DNA of 64,000 nt, taken from positions 1,488,001 through 1,552,000 of the forward strand of contig JAZARR010000266.1 in assembly GCA_037389465.1 (NCBI GenBank). Reading direction: 5' to 3'. A program made the translations under genes and the position numbers. The notes beneath the pieces are model-generated. The model was not told the DNA's origin. It worked only from the letters and a program-made list of their open reading frames with translations, and ran no database searches. Shown piece by piece: positions 26,502-39,714 of this stretch (position 1 is its first letter; each line of letters begins with the position of its first letter). Source of the stretch: Baylisascaris procyonis (lineage: Eukaryota; Nematoda; Chromadorea; Rhabditida; Ascarididae).

Positions 26502-26887
26502 TTAAGAGATAAGGGGAGGGAGAGGCGCAACGACAATAATTTGCTCCCTCGTTGCATCGAAGAAGTGTTCCGATGTGCAATTACCCACGTCGAGAGGAAA
26601 TTGAAAAGCAACAAAAATTCCAACGGTAGAATGAAAGAGAGGAAGGTTGTTTATGTCATTCGAAAGGACGTGTTCCACGTCTGCTGAAAGTAAAACCCTC
26701 GTCGTCAACAACCGGCTGCTGGTTCACGTCGGACGATCGTGTGCAGTAGCTATGCAATATTGCACCTCAGGCATACCGTGGCTACTCTTGAGGAAATATG
26801 ATGAAAGTGGCTGATTCTCGGCCATTTTTGGGACCGGTAAGCTGGGAATTTCCTTCAAGTATTCATTTCTATGCTGGCGGATATTTC
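26502..26887 (-). CDS. Two phase-compatible exons of an unidentified gene, first resembling a PI-PLC X-box start
   Basis: Exon 26887-26777 has a good acceptor (TCACTTATAACAG) and donor (G|GTATGC). Exon 26683-26502 has acceptor TTTACTTTCAG and ends at a TAA. One leftover base plus two complete a codon, so they join in frame. The first exon contains MAENQPLSSYFLKSSH. This recalls the DMxxPLSHYFxxSSHNTYL start of phosphoinositide phospholipase C X domains, preceded by the usual region after the EF-hands. The second exon does not continue with NTYL and lacks the X-box catalytic sequence. So either it is not the true next exon, the gene is truncated, or the match is coincidental. Upstream exons beyond 26955 could not be fixed; a 16-base candidate ends near 26956. 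The rest of a PLC was not found. Confidence 0.4.
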
Positions 26888-26954
26888 CTGTTATAAGTGA
26901 AAATAAAGTTAATGCCGATATGGGATGTGGAGAAGACTGTCTGCAGCTCTTCAC

Positions 26955-28916
26955 TTTTCTTAATAGTATCCTGAAATCCTAATTCGTCCCTTTTGAGTCA
27001 TATTGTCTGTTTGTGTTAAGTGTCCTTTTATGCATTAGTTCTCACTGAGTGAGCAATCGACATGATAATAAAACAATGAGGGCGGTTTGCTCCTCCGTGT
27101 TCCTAAAATAGGCTCAAATATATGTTTGTTTTTCAGTTACAGTATTCCGTTCTTAAGCTAGCAATCTCAATTTTTGAACGCTTCCCCAGAGAGAAAATTA
27201 TGGCTCAGCAAAGATCCCAAGTGCGATAATGCTGAGGAAAGAAATAACAATAACTTAGTCTTTTGGCGGAGAATTGCTAGCATAACTTATTCTTTTAGTG
27301 GAAAATTGACCTATTCAATAAAACTATCAGCCAGAGTTTCACAAAAAGCTGCCGTCACAATGCGCCAAGACAGTTCTCCAATTTTTGTTTTCTCTTCAAC
27401 AGAAATATGGCCGTAAGCGTCAGCTTTGAGCGACCCGATACAGCTGCGCGAACATATATTTTACTTCTTTCGCATGTAGTGTTGGCATACCTCTCCAAAT
27501 GTTCAGCAAATCACCTTTTATTCATTCCTTATAAGGATTAGAAACAATGATTCATAAAACATGTCAACGATGAATGATACGAACAATACGTAAAGTGCAA
27601 CAACCGGGTTGTGCCTGTATAAAATTGTTGAAGTAAGTCAATGCAGACGTAAAATTGCAATTGCTGCAGCACAAAACTCAAAATATTCATAGACTGCGGA
27701 GAGCATCACACTTCGAAACGTGAAACTCTCTTACAAAGCGTAATTCATTTGATGGGATGTATCCATTCCCATAGGCAGTCTCGACATTAGAATATAAGCT
27801 CGTTTTGAGCTTCATCTATTCCCCCACCACCCCGCCAAACTGATGTCCTATCATTACAAGAGTGACGGATTGTAGATGCTAATGGAAATATGAGCAAGCG
27901 TGTATCTGAAATTTAAAATACTTGCCAACTCGATTAGAACAAAAAATTAACCGGTCGTTACGTCAGTGGATTCACTAACTTAAGATTTATATTTAACGAA
28001 AAATTTTCTTAATTCGATAAATAACAGTCATGAAATATCTTGAAACATTTTTGTGCTAGGGGAACTTCCAGCCGCTAATGAATTTGTGCATGAAAACTTT
28101 CGATGGAAATGCCTGCAGGAGTCTTTCTTGCGCACTAAGAAAACCGACAGGTTTTCTTTTTTCCAACAAAAGCGGCCTTTGCAAGCTTTAAGATATTCAC
28201 AAATTGAAGTCATACGTGAGACGATGATCGAGATCCATCTTTTCGACAGCCAAAAACTGATAGTTGAAAGTAGGAGGGAAGGTGTTCACTGCTTTTTATT
28301 TGAGCTGATGCTTCGTCACCGTTCTAGTTCTATCTCTGAGCCATCATTCTGTTGAAATAGAGTAAACGAGCCTTGTAATATTTTTAGAAACACTGGAAAA
28401 CATCCTCGGTGTTGAAAAATGACTTCTGCACTATTGGATTGTGATGAACTTTAGGTCCGGGTGGAGCCATTTCAATTATTCAAGTTATGAACAATTAAAT
28501 TTGAAACTTCATCTCATTGCTTGCAATTTCTTTCACAAAACTCTTTGCAAATAAAGACGATGGGTAACAGTTGGGTTTGTTAACGGTAAATCGGCAAACA
28601 ATGCTGAAGGATTTGACGTTTCGCAGTGCAACCGACTCATCACGGAAATGCATCTATCGAAAAAGCATATATCGCATTCTCAGAGACCATTTCGTAGGAC
28701 TCAAATTCTCAAAATCGACTACACTGCCACATATGCTTGAACACGAGCGAATTGGAGACGTAAAGTGATGTCAAAAATTTCGTGCAAGTTTCTGAAGCAC
28801 TGAATGTGCAAGGAATTGATGCAGAGTGCCTCTGATGTCACTTTGAAGCTTCTCAATTCCTTCCAATTGATTTTTAATATTACAATGTGATCTGCGAACG
28901 AATCCACAACAAATAT
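26955..28916. other. No firm gene
   Basis: Open frames on both strands overlap at about 28.0-28.4 kb (for example plus 28053-28355, following a TGCTAG acceptor-like site). Their strand and splice context are contradictory. Nothing here is recognised. Confidence 0.4.
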
Positions 28917-31900
28917 TCAAGTAGTTGCCATAGCTTGATATGACCACAGTTGACAGTCATGAATCGTTTGTCGTTCGAATTGTACAGTCACATATGCTAT
29001 CTTATTGTTTGCCACTGTGGTCACCTTGGTTGTTTTCCGCACAAAAAGATCCCTCACAGCATCGCGACATTGCTTCAGCCCGAAAAGAATGAAAAGACTT
29101 ATAAGAATGGTTCGATACTGAAATAAAATATGACTTAGCACTTTGCATACAACCTATCCGTGAATGCTTGTCAGATAATTGAACCGAAATAATCATAAAC
29201 CTCGGAACAATAACTCAAATTCAATTCCCACTCCCAATGACACGGGGTTAAACATTGGCGCTTTATCTACAAAAATAATGTAACATAGAAGCCTGCCTCT
29301 CCTGAAAGTCTCAACAGTGAAAGATTGCGCTGATTTAAAGCCGAGACATTAAGACAAAATTGGAGAGCCGAATAATGGAGAAACGCTACACGATTTGTTA
29401 AAAATTGAAAGAAAATATCTGCGCATTACCGCATCTTTCTTCGTCTGGAGAAGCGTCTCATAGGCGGAATTATCGATCACTCTTATCTCTTTTTCTTATC
29501 TTTTCTATGGTGGTTAAGTTACGCCACGGTCTCTATACGACGCCACAGGATAGCATGGTTATCTGCCAAGAATGTATCATCTAAGTGTGCTATGACGCAC
29601 AAGAATATAGATATATTATAAAGAAATAAGGTATGTTGCGAAAAAGAATTATTCAATGTGCCTTTTTAAATCAAATTACGTTTAATCTCGGACGCCATCA
29701 AAGTGCAGAGTGGAAACTTGCTGGAGACTAAATCCTCTTTCCCACTGGTTCATTTTTCGCAGTTTCGTTACTTCATTGGAGAAACCCACCGAATTAACGA
29801 AGCTCGCTTATTACGAGCAAACGCCACGAGGCGATAAGAAGCACACACTGATTAGAGAGCAAGACCGTAGGCCTATTTATGTCATCGGCTATAGCCCCTA
29901 TAGCAAATCATACTTCGCATAGGCAGAGATCAGCATAGAGTTGTGAGCAAAACAACTCGTTACACAAAATGGTGACCACGACCACAGAGATCCCAAGAAC
30001 TCATTTGGTCATAATATTTGGTCATAATAGATCATTCATTAACAGTGGAATGAGGAGTGGAATATCTCGGTCAACAAAGTTTCTGAATCGATGAATGCGG
30101 GTGCACGAACGAGTGGTCATCGAAACCGCAAATCAGACACAAAACTTTTGCCACAGTTCATTTCTTTCCTCATCCTGTCCTCCCTTCGGATCTAAACCTT
30201 TCATTTCTGGCCAGAGTGGATTGCTGCCACAGAAGGACGGTATTCGACACGTTGAATATACACGAATTCTTTATTTTTGGTTACATCAGCTAAAACGACT
30301 AACAATCCCAAAAGTACAGTGAAATATCCAGTGGCGTTGAGGTTCGTGCTTCGACAGAAGCCGTCTATATGGGTTCTTTCGCGCGATGAACATGAATTTC
30401 TAATTTGCCCTCAGTAAAGCCCATCGTGAAGGCCATCAGTCTCTTAGCTACCACACAGTGCTTCCTCCGATTTCACACCTAATATGCTTATAGAAGACTT
30501 ATGCAGAGATGGGCTGTAGCTCTACAGCCTAGGATTGCATCGCGAAACACGAAGACTAGTAACGGATGAATCGTCTGATATGAAGATCCTTGCAAAATGA
30601 TTCAGTTGAAAAAGTGGCGCGCTGTGGTCCACAGCTTGGCAGATGGACATCGTTTACGTAAGATCTGCACTGAAGCGAATGATGTGGCTCAAAGATGCAG
30701 ATCATGAGCGTATGGAAGAAGCTATGCACCACGAATGTGAGCATAGAAAAGTAATATTTACATCTAGTGCGCTGAATAACTCTATGGATAATTTTCGTCT
30801 AACCAAACACTGAAACTACCGCCTACATGACATGCTCAGTGACCAAAGTAGGACAGGCTCAGTGACCAAAGGAGTCCTGACTGTCGTATCTTATCTTTAT
30901 CCACCCTCACCTGAACGAACAGGAAGATTAGCAGGTTGATCGATCGTACCAACGCACAAGCGCCACCTCGGAAGACTGCACACACCGTTGTGATGATCAT
31001 AGAAGCTGAAACATAGACATGCTCATAAAACAAAACCTCTGTTCAAACCGAGTAGCAATGTAACAATTGCTTCAAAATCAGATGACATTTTCGAGCACCG
31101 AGAAATTTCCTCATCTCCCTCCAATCCATTTGCACTGAAATCAGTCATATTTAAGAGGGGTTCGAGGGGTTACGACTTTGCCACTTCGGGAGATATTTCC
31201 ACATATGCTGCCACTTTTGCCACTTAAGCTTAAAGAAGTTACCTTTAAGTGGGCTGAAAATAACTATAAATGACAATACGTTTAGCAGAGGCAGCATAAC
31301 CCTAACAAGTACGGAGCATTTTTGCGTTGGTATACTATAGTGGCCTTTTATTTCACTTCATAACTCGATTATGGCGTTTCTCTAACTCACAGTCTCATGG
31401 ACTACCCATTGCAGCAGAGCAGAGTTCTTTTTCACATCATTTTTGGAGCGCAAATGCTTCACAATTCCAAAATGGACTGAGAAAAATGCGAAAAAGGTTC
31501 CCTAGACTCTATGCGCCTTCCCTTTGCGCAAATCCTACTGCACGCAAGGGAATAAGTGATTCCGACTCAGACCGATTCCTCTTTCCTCCCCTAAAAATCT
31601 ACAAAAGCCTACCTGAGTTTGGACTCAAATGGTACTAAAAACAATAACGCGCTGCTAACACTTATCAAAATTCGTTTTCTGTCATCTTCTCGCTTTTCAT
31701 ATTGAGATTTTCAAGACTCCTCATAACCTCACTCTCTTATCGAAAAGTGTCAAGGCATCTTCCGCACAGGCTCATGTACACTCAAATGCAATCAGTTTCT
31801 TTCTCCCTCACTCACCAAAAATATTTCACTGCTGAAATTGATATATAAAATTTTCGCTGCCGAGTGTTGAATGGTTAGTCCCATATAAATCCCTACAACA

Positions 31901-32456
31901 AAGCTACCCAAATCAGGAACATCGAAAATTCTAGCCAGGGTGCAGTAGCGTGCAGCAATGTGCACTAAGGAAAACACTTCCGGTCCGCCGCGCTTATGAT
32001 GTAGACGACTCCCCATTTCCGAAATTTTTTTTTCCTGAAGAAAATCTGGCCGAATTGCCCTTTTCTTGGTGCGTGCAAGAGCGAGGTAGAAGAAGAGTGA
32101 GATGTTATGTCCGACATCAAAATGCCAATTTCTTGCTATGATCGCCGATATAGAGATACCCACGTCGTTCATAATTCGTTGCCAATGTCGTTTTCCGAAT
32201 GTTCACACGGGAATTATGGTCGACAAGTGTCGAATGTTTAAAAGCAATAAGATTAATTAAATCCTTTAACAATTCAAATCCGCTGTGCCTTTTAAGCTCT
32301 GGGCGTTGGAATTCTGGAGAACGTACAGAAGACGATAAAGTTGATGACGTTGAACGGAATCGAAAAAATGAGAAATGAAATGAGGCGTCGTCGGTGTTTG
32401 CGGATATCACTGCTATCGATACGTTTAGGTTCGCAACGTCTCAAAGCAATGACGGC
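28917..32456 (-). CDS. Seven-transmembrane chemoreceptor-like protein, 3' part
   Basis: Four exons give the C-terminal half of a nematode-type serpentine receptor: 32456-32327, 31964-31830 (or -31816), 31005-30911 and 29117-28917 (TGA). The first has a basic loop (RKHRRRL) followed by LISFLIFSIPFNVINFIVF. The second adds FVVGIYMGLTI. The third (MIITTVCAVF, SINLLIFLFVQ) and fourth (YRTILISLFILFGLKQCRD) form the last helix and a basic cytoplasmic tail. Phases match at 32327/31964 (1+2) and 30911/29117 (0). The 31964 exon must end in phase 1 to reach 31005, which needs a weak donor at 31830; the better donor at 31816 leaves the wrong phase, so an exon may be missing. N-terminal helices were not found; a weak candidate exon is 33081-33038. 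The Sr family is not identified. Confidence 0.6.
30835..30871. repeat. Short direct repeat
   Basis: GCTCAGTGACCAAAG occurs at about 30835 and again at about 30857, a tandem duplication with a 22-base period. It lies in the intron before the last exon of the 28.9-32.5 kb receptor gene. Confidence 0.6.
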
Positions 32457-34354
32457 CTGCAAGGAAACCATCAACACATCCCTTCCGCCTTCATCCATCA
32501 GTACAAACGCTTGATAACAATAGTATTTTACATTACATTATTGTTTGCTTGTTGCGATACATTCATCCCAGAAAAATTTGAGTTTCATCTCCATCAATCT
32601 TTCAGATATTTGTCGTAAACGAATTGATATGTCCTTCAAAGTCAATTACATTAAATCAGTACCGTATAGCGGTGTATAGTCGCCCACGCAATTTGATGAG
32701 CTATTTTAATTTCCGAGTAAAATTATTGGGAAAGCAAACTTGAAAATACCCATCTCGCAAAATTCATGTGTTTATTGAAACTGAGAAGATGATCTCTCGA
32801 ATACTCATAGCATAAGATTCATCAACGCTGATATAATTCGTCGAACAAAAGTGAGCGCACTAAGTGCCGTCTGTATCCAGATGTACCGCAGCTATGTAGT
32901 GAAAGAGATGTAAGACACAGTCATAATGCATTGCTACAGTCTGAATTTCGAAAAGTGTACAAAAGTAAGCGTTTTGTAAACGATGTGTACGAGCGGTCGA
33001 CTGGGACAATATCTAACAACGTTGTTATAATATAAACTTTATTATGTTTCGGCAACATTTGAAGCCAGTTGGCCAAATGAGCTGAACGAGAAAGCTCAAG
33101 CAGTTCTAATTTCTCAGACACTCTTCTCGATATGTTATGAAAATCTTATCAGCGAGCGCACTTCAAAATTAGACCGTTCAACTTGCTTCAAGCGATCTAT
33201 TTGCATAAAATTTTGAAAACCTCAATCGGAACTTAGCGGAGTCTCGCGTATCCATATTGTTACTAGGTAGGGGCATACTACTCTGCCTGTCCGTTAGTTT
33301 CAACTTGCGAACGAGAGAAGCAAGAGCTTTAAAGTTTGATGGATGTGATTCACATCACAGGATGGCACTCTGTGCCAAGTTTCGACTGATCTTCAAGTCT
33401 TGAGAGGGCACGCTGAACTGCCAAGAGATTTATAGGTATGTGGCAACTACATAGCTCGCAAAGCTTTGCAGCACCCCGCAACTGGCTATATTGAAAGTAC
33501 GACTATATTACCTACTATGGTTTAATGTTAGCTGGTTAATGACTCAAGCGGCTGTGAGGTTAGACAAATGTAGGACGACATATCACGCTGACGAAACTTG
33601 CACGTTCTCCTGTCTGTGTCACCTTCACCTTTTCACGACCGACGAGAGCATGGCCATGCCATTCACTGACGGAAATTACTGATTGCTGCTCATCCCCCAT
33701 TCAGCAGTTAATCAGTCGATTTATAGAAAAAAGAATCCGTTGCTGACTACCGTTTTAATGTTTGTATCTGCATGCGTGTATAGGTGAGAGCTTGTCCACC
33801 AGTCCGACTTTTTACGATGAGGGCTCCTGGATTTATAGTGCAAAAGTTTCAAGTTAGTATTCTAGACAGATGGGCAACTTCATTGCAGAGTTGCGCTCAA
33901 GCGTACTCGCAGTTCGTCAGCGGCGCAGTTTTATTGCCGAAGCTGACAATCTCAAAGTGCAAGATCCTCACTCATGCAATTCTGTACCTTCGCAGTCATA
34001 TAGACCCTCCAGAGGTACAGGCCACTATAATGCCTGCAGGTCTTATCGGCATTCTACGATTTTATATGGTTTTTTAGGATGTTCGATTCAACTTCGCCCT
34101 GTGTCAGCTTGAAATTCAACAAATCAGATATGGATAGGTTATAGATGCCTCAATGCACCAAAAAGGTGATGTTCGAAAGAGCGGCCTTCTACAACGCGCT
34201 GTTTTTTGATCTAGCAACATCTGAATAGCTTTTAGACACTTAAATATGATAGAAAATTTGCTCAGCATGGCCCAGGTTTCCTTTCATATTGGCTTGATGG
34301 CGCAAAAGCGAGGCTTTTGCGAAAAATTTCTATGCACGATCGAGTTATGGGCAG

Positions 34355-37300
34355 TCAACATCTCCATACTGTTAGTAACATGTAGAAGTGTATCACTGCT
34401 TCTGAGCTTGTTGTCATCTTTATCGCGAGCAGATCCCAAACTAAATTTGCGACTGAAAATGTTATTATAAGCCATACAAGCTTCGATTTTAGTCTGACAT
34501 AAACATGTAATGTTTCTAGTTCAAATGTCATGAAGGATTGCATGAAACCAGATTTCTCAAGTGATTCACTACTAAAAAATGATGCTTTATGCGGGAGCAT
34601 TTGCTCATTATGAGCATCAATTATGAAGGAATGAACGATTCGAATGAACTGAATAATAAAATACTTGTTCTTTTGAGCATTGCTTCCGTATCTCTTTTCG
34701 AATGTGGTTTTTTCCAGAAAAGTATAGATAAAGAAAATAACCTTCACCGTAACTCCTGCGGTCATTAATATCATAAGAACAGCAAATGAATTATAGGCAG
34801 CAACAGCGATATTCTGAGGGAGAGAGCTCATCTTGTTCCTGTAGTAAAGTGATGCCAGTATTGCTGCTGCCGAAAAGATACACGGTGTCATGTGCATGAT
34901 CAGGTAGTAGATCATCCAGCTCCTGCAAACATCCATAAAGCGGATATTCAATAGAATTATCGAATTAATCAAAATTTACGAAAAACAGTAATTATAAATA
35001 CTCCTTTCTTGCATAGATCTGAAGAAAAGACCCTCATGGTGTCGCATATTGTGTCTGGTGATGTCATAAACACAGTTGGAATAGTTCAACAATGCCGCTT
35101 AGGACCTTATAGGCTCACAACTTTGCACTCACGGATTCTTCAGCTCGTTATTTAGTGCATTCATTAATGTCTTTAATTCCCGCAAGATTCATGCCACATC
35201 ATACGGATCACGTGTTTGTGAAATCATCGCAAAGTTGTCATTGATACATTTCCGATAAAGCAAATCAAATTTTGGTGAGTGGAATGGTGCAATCAAGATC
35301 TCAGAGAGCATTTAGACTATCGACAATTACAACGTGAAATCTTAAATCTTTTCCAAATGACGGCTAAGAAGGAATGCTTGTAACTGATATTTATATCGTC
35401 TTCTCCATCGACTCAATTTTTAGTTTCATCATAAAATTCTCAATATGAGAAATCGACATCAACAGTCCATTCAATACATTATGTTGTTGGTTGAAGGAAA
35501 AAGTGTGGCTTCGACAGAAGATTGGAAACTCGAAGTAGTAACAAAAGTTTTATTCATTCATCAACCACTCTTCAGAGATTTTAATAAAAGTTCTGCATCA
35601 GAACAATTATGTTGATAAAACCTGTTAAGCATAATTCCCATACGATGAGCATCTCTCGAAATAGCGGAATTTTCAACAACGTTCAATAAAATGGGAGAGA
35701 GAAATTTCTCCTGTATAACCGACTGTACGTCGAAAGAAGCGAACTCTTTGCTCGGCAGTTCGTATAGTTCATCGTAGACATTTTATAATGTATATCTATA
35801 GGCTCCATCATCTGCTGCTGGGGATTTTTCATTGTTCAGCAATTTTTAGTCGATCATTGCGTTCGGCTGAGAGGCAAGAGTTCGTATCAAATCCCCCTTT
35901 CAGTGACTAATCAACATGTGAGCCTTTTCGCAACAATTCTGTAAAATCTTTAGAACCCATAATAAAGTGTTAGATCGCAGTGAACCGTACAGTACGATGA
36001 GGGCCCACGACGCACGACGCAAATACTTGTGAAAAAATAAAGCCGCAATGAACAAGCAGATGAAGCCGGCAAATCTTTCATCTTGCAAAGCGCGATTGGT
36101 GGAAGTGCCCTCCGCTGCCGACGCAAATCATGTCGTATATTTAGGCAAACGACGCCTTTCCTCCTAGGTTCTACCGGTCCTTCCGCTTTCTATTTTGATC
36201 ACCGTTTCCGGCATGATGAATTGTGTAATCATAGTGTGTTTCTTTGTTCAAGGCTGTGTTTAATTCCATGTCAGTTCTGGCTCTAACTTTTATGTGCCAT
36301 GGAATGTGACCTATGCATGCTTTTCCATACAGTAACGGAACGGCGTTTGCTACTGAAGCAGAACGTTTTCGCCCCAGGTCTCTAATGCAGCTTCGTTTTC
36401 CAATCGGTGGGCGAATGGAAGGTTAGGTCTGTTAGGTCTGCTCACACGCTTGCACAAACAGTCCAGGAAAATCTTAGCCTCCTTCCGAAATTGAGGCACA
36501 GTCGGCCGAAGACAGAATCTAGTTTTTCAGCCATTGCGCCACGAGGTATCGACTTTGCTTCCGTAGATTGAATTCTCATAGTTGAACTTGAAAATGAAAC
36601 CTTGTTAGAGAGGAAAATCGTGATTGCTCACATTCTTGCTATACAAGATTATATTTGTCTCGTAAATTGGAATCGAATGACGTTATTAGCGACCATATAC
36701 GTTAAATTAGAACAGAGTTACTAAGGGCACAGCAGTCTTGCTCTCATTCAGCTAAATTCTTCGAAATTTTCATGTTTTGAGGAATCTGCATGAGCAAATG
36801 AGCCTTGTTTTTTCGACCATCTATATTCGTCGAATTTAATTCCAATCCATCAATGCAACAATAAATTATGGCATTGGAAAGGGACTGAATTTCATGCCCG
36901 ATCACTTTCCCGGATTATATTCGAAGCTAGACACTTCGGGCAGGAAATGTGCGCCATATCATCTTGCAAAAACTTGGCAACTTTCAGCTCAATGCTTTGG
37001 CGCATAACGAAGATACACATAAATATGTACTAACTGTAATTTAAAAAAAAATGGTTCATCTCAGATGCGATAAACTTTTCCGTATAATCTCGAAGCATCA
37101 AAGTGTATGAATAGAAATACATTTTCAGACACATAGCGAATCAGCTTCAACCAAATCCACGAATGTAGGATAAAGATAGAGACTGATATATGAAGAACAT
37201 TGGAAGGTGGACAAGGATTCAGAGGCTGAATTTTCAGCACATTTGCAACATCATAGGAGTCAGTTTCCATTTTACAAAGCAGCTTTCATATATTAGTCTG

Positions 37301-38747
37301 GCATTAAAGCGACAGTCCCGAATATAGAACCCTTAAACCTCGAGGTCCTGATATGATAACGTAAATTTGATACCGTATATAATAATAACTTTGATTGCTA
37401 CGTCTCATTTTTTTTCAACTTATAGGGAAACAATTTAAATGTGAAATTAATTAGAGCAATATGGGATGACTTACCGTTTAGCAAGATACTTTCGAAAATG
37501 CAGTGGCCGTTCATATGAAAGATAAGAAGTTGTTACGTAAAAGAATGTCATAATGATAAGAAAAAGACCACAAGTCCATGTCACGAAACTGCTGCAGGAG
37601 AATAAAATGTTGTTCCTCTTCCTACAAAGAGACCACGTCCATTTCAGTTGCTTATGAGGAATATTTCAACGGTTGTTGCAGAAATCGAGATGAAGCTATT
37701 GACTTCCTTGTGACGCATATAAAGAGCAGTCATTACAACCACTTCATATAGGTTACTTCATTAGATCTTTAAAGTAGTAAAACAATTGCCAAAAACATTG
37801 CCATCCGATGTTTTCTTATGTTGCTAGTTGCAATATTCTTCCCTCTTTCCCTTAGCCCATTCGTGCAAATGAAGCGCCCATAATCCGTTCATTGTATTTC
37901 TATATCGGATATCAATCTTTATATATTATCTTGCTTGAAAGCTGCAGTCACCCGAAACTTTCAGTTTTTACTCTAAGTGTGGAAGCAGACAATTTTTTTG
38001 CGTAGCATATGTGCGATGATCGTTTAGCAGTGATCAGCTATAAGCTGTATCGTGTACGTGCCATGCAAAAAGAGAACCTGTTATGGCCGGAAATGATCTT
38101 CTTACCATATTGTTTCGTACGAAGAGTTGAATAACGCCATGATAGAGGTAACCACCTGAGCTGTTGCGAAAAAATCGCTAGCAATGCTCCATGAATAGAG
38201 ATTTAATACGAACACTTTTAGATCATGGCTTTTCATCTTCACGAGTGAGAGATATAAAACAAATATAATCAATGCAGGACGCAGAAGAATCGCCACATAC
38301 ACCGCAATTTCAATCGGTTCATATAAATATGCTGCAATAGGTTGGTTTGATTACGTTGGCGTTCAAAGTCTATGAAACTTTTTCTTATGACTGCACCGAA
38401 ACGAAGAGAAAAAAAAGCAACATCCCTTGGTGTGGTTTTAGCTTGTGATGCCTCGATAAAAATTCAAGAAAGCTACAAATTTCTGAAGTCACTAGCACTT
38501 CCGAAAATCTCATCACCTTACTCTTAGCTTCAGTGAGTCACTGAGATTATGAATGCACTACGATGAAATATCATCATAAGCACTGTGATTTGATAAACGA
38601 TATGAAACTGCTGCAATCGGGGCTAGTGCAAGAGTGGAATATTCAGCATAGACTTACGACAACGAATTCCTTGATCCCAACATACACCATGAGTCGTCTC
38701 CTTTGATCTTGTCTCCATGCCCAGAATTAGTCGTACCGTCGATGTAC
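34355..38747 (-). CDS. Seven-transmembrane chemoreceptor-like protein
   Basis: Exons: 38747-38658 (likely ATG 38718), 38331-38106, 37591-37475, 34922-34665 and 34571 to about 34390. Junction phases agree at 38658/38331 (1+2), 38106/37591 (2+1, giving Cys), 37475/34922 (2+1, giving Arg) and 34665/34571 (2+1). The order is a short ectodomain with two Cys (VCWDQGIRCPY), TM1 (IAVYVAILLRPALIIFVLYL), TM2, TM3, a TM3-end motif SYERPLHFRKYLAKR, TM4, TM5 (VLMILMTAGVTVKVIFFIYT), a loop with KRYGSNAQKN, and TM6 (LVWLIITFSVANLVWDLLA). The continuous frame ends at 34355 in a partial TM7, so a further exon is likely; 34052-34006 fits the phase but is unproven. The 93-bp intron 34664-34572 is stop-free and in frame, so it may be retained. 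ER near TM3 and the RY..Q..N loop vaguely recall Sra/Srab receptors. Confidence 0.65.
35900..36088 (-). pseudogene. Possible paralogous receptor exon fragment inside an intron
   Basis: The minus strand encodes GFICLFIAALFF followed by HKYLRRASWALIVLYG. It lies in the 2.5-kb intron between the TM3 and TM4 exons of the receptor above. The pattern KYLxxxSWxxxxL is shared with that gene across its exon junction (FRKYLAKR then SWMIYYLIMH). No splice sites bring it in frame with the host gene. It may be the relic of a tandem duplicate receptor, or a weak coincidence. Confidence 0.3.
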
Positions 38748-39436
38748 CTAACAGCAAGCAACATGTGATGAGTACATTATTAGCAGCGTTTTAAATATTA
38801 CATTTTCAGCGTCCCACACTCATAAGTTGGTCATATCACAGTGGCGATCATTTCTGCATGCATTAAAAAACTTAATGCTCAACCTTAATGGGGACCATTA
38901 GAAGCAAATGCAAATATTTATCTGCGCACTTTGCACAATATGCATAATCATTCATTTCATTCCACCAGTACGCAATAAAGACATGTGGCTTTTTGTTAAA
39001 TGAAGACCAGCATCATTCAACGACTACAAGATATCTACGGTTTAGATCGAGGTGGTAAATGAACTAACAGAGGCGTTCTGAAGCCCCACCTGATCCTTAG
39101 ATGTCTTATGGTTTTTTTTTAAATTTAATTTTCATCTCTTGTAAGAGTTTATGTAGAGACTTTAGTTAAATTCGCTGAAAAGACACTTCAATTTCTATTG
39201 CACTGATGATTCGCAAAATTTGTTGGTTTAATCTCTCAAGCTTTAGAGCAGCCTCCAGAATAATGGAAGCTGATATCGATGACTTGCTGATTCGTTCTGG
39301 CGTCATGAATCAAATATGAGCTTTAGTCAATTGTTTTTCGATGGATCATAGCACTTTTCTAATTTGCTGCTGTTGTTAATGACAAGAACAATCTTTCATA
39401 AAAGTGACTGAAGAAAGATGGTTTAATATTCGCCTC

Positions 39437-39714
39437 TGTTGTGGTTAACGACCGCGCCACGACTTAATTTGCATATATCAGCCTCAGTGATATCTGTTCT
39501 TCTCTGCTCTATTATATTGCGCCTTTTCTCTGGTTGTCTGCATGTTTTAAATCCGTTTGCTGTTACGTGCGTTGACTCCGATATATTGATGGTTTTGCGT
39601 GTTCCTCGGTCCAGTCAACTGGTTCAGTTACCCGGTGCGGTTTGGTGCACCGTTTCAGTCAGTCGACAATAAATCGTCAACTGCTCGCCTCGTCCGCACG
39701 GCAGCAACACAATA
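39437..39714. mobile_element. Candidate solo LTR
   Basis: A more GC-rich block starts with TGTTGTGG and ends near GCAGCAACACAATA, with an AATAAA at 39668. It is flanked on both sides by the pentamer GCCTC (39432-39436 and 39715-39719), which could be a target-site duplication. TGTTG and CAACA at or near its ends are common in gypsy LTRs. The exact 3' end does not finish in CA, so the boundary or the call may be wrong. Confidence 0.3.

Noticed and set aside
26683..26777. Confident phospholipase C gene call
   Set aside because: Only a short X-box-like start is present. NTYL and the catalytic segments are missing, so it is kept as an unidentified gene.
34284..34475. Alternative C-terminal exon of the 34-38 kb receptor after ACATTTTCAG
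   Set aside because: It reads as a hydrophilic tail, but using it would remove TM6, which is encoded in the continuous frame. Kept only as a lesser possibility.
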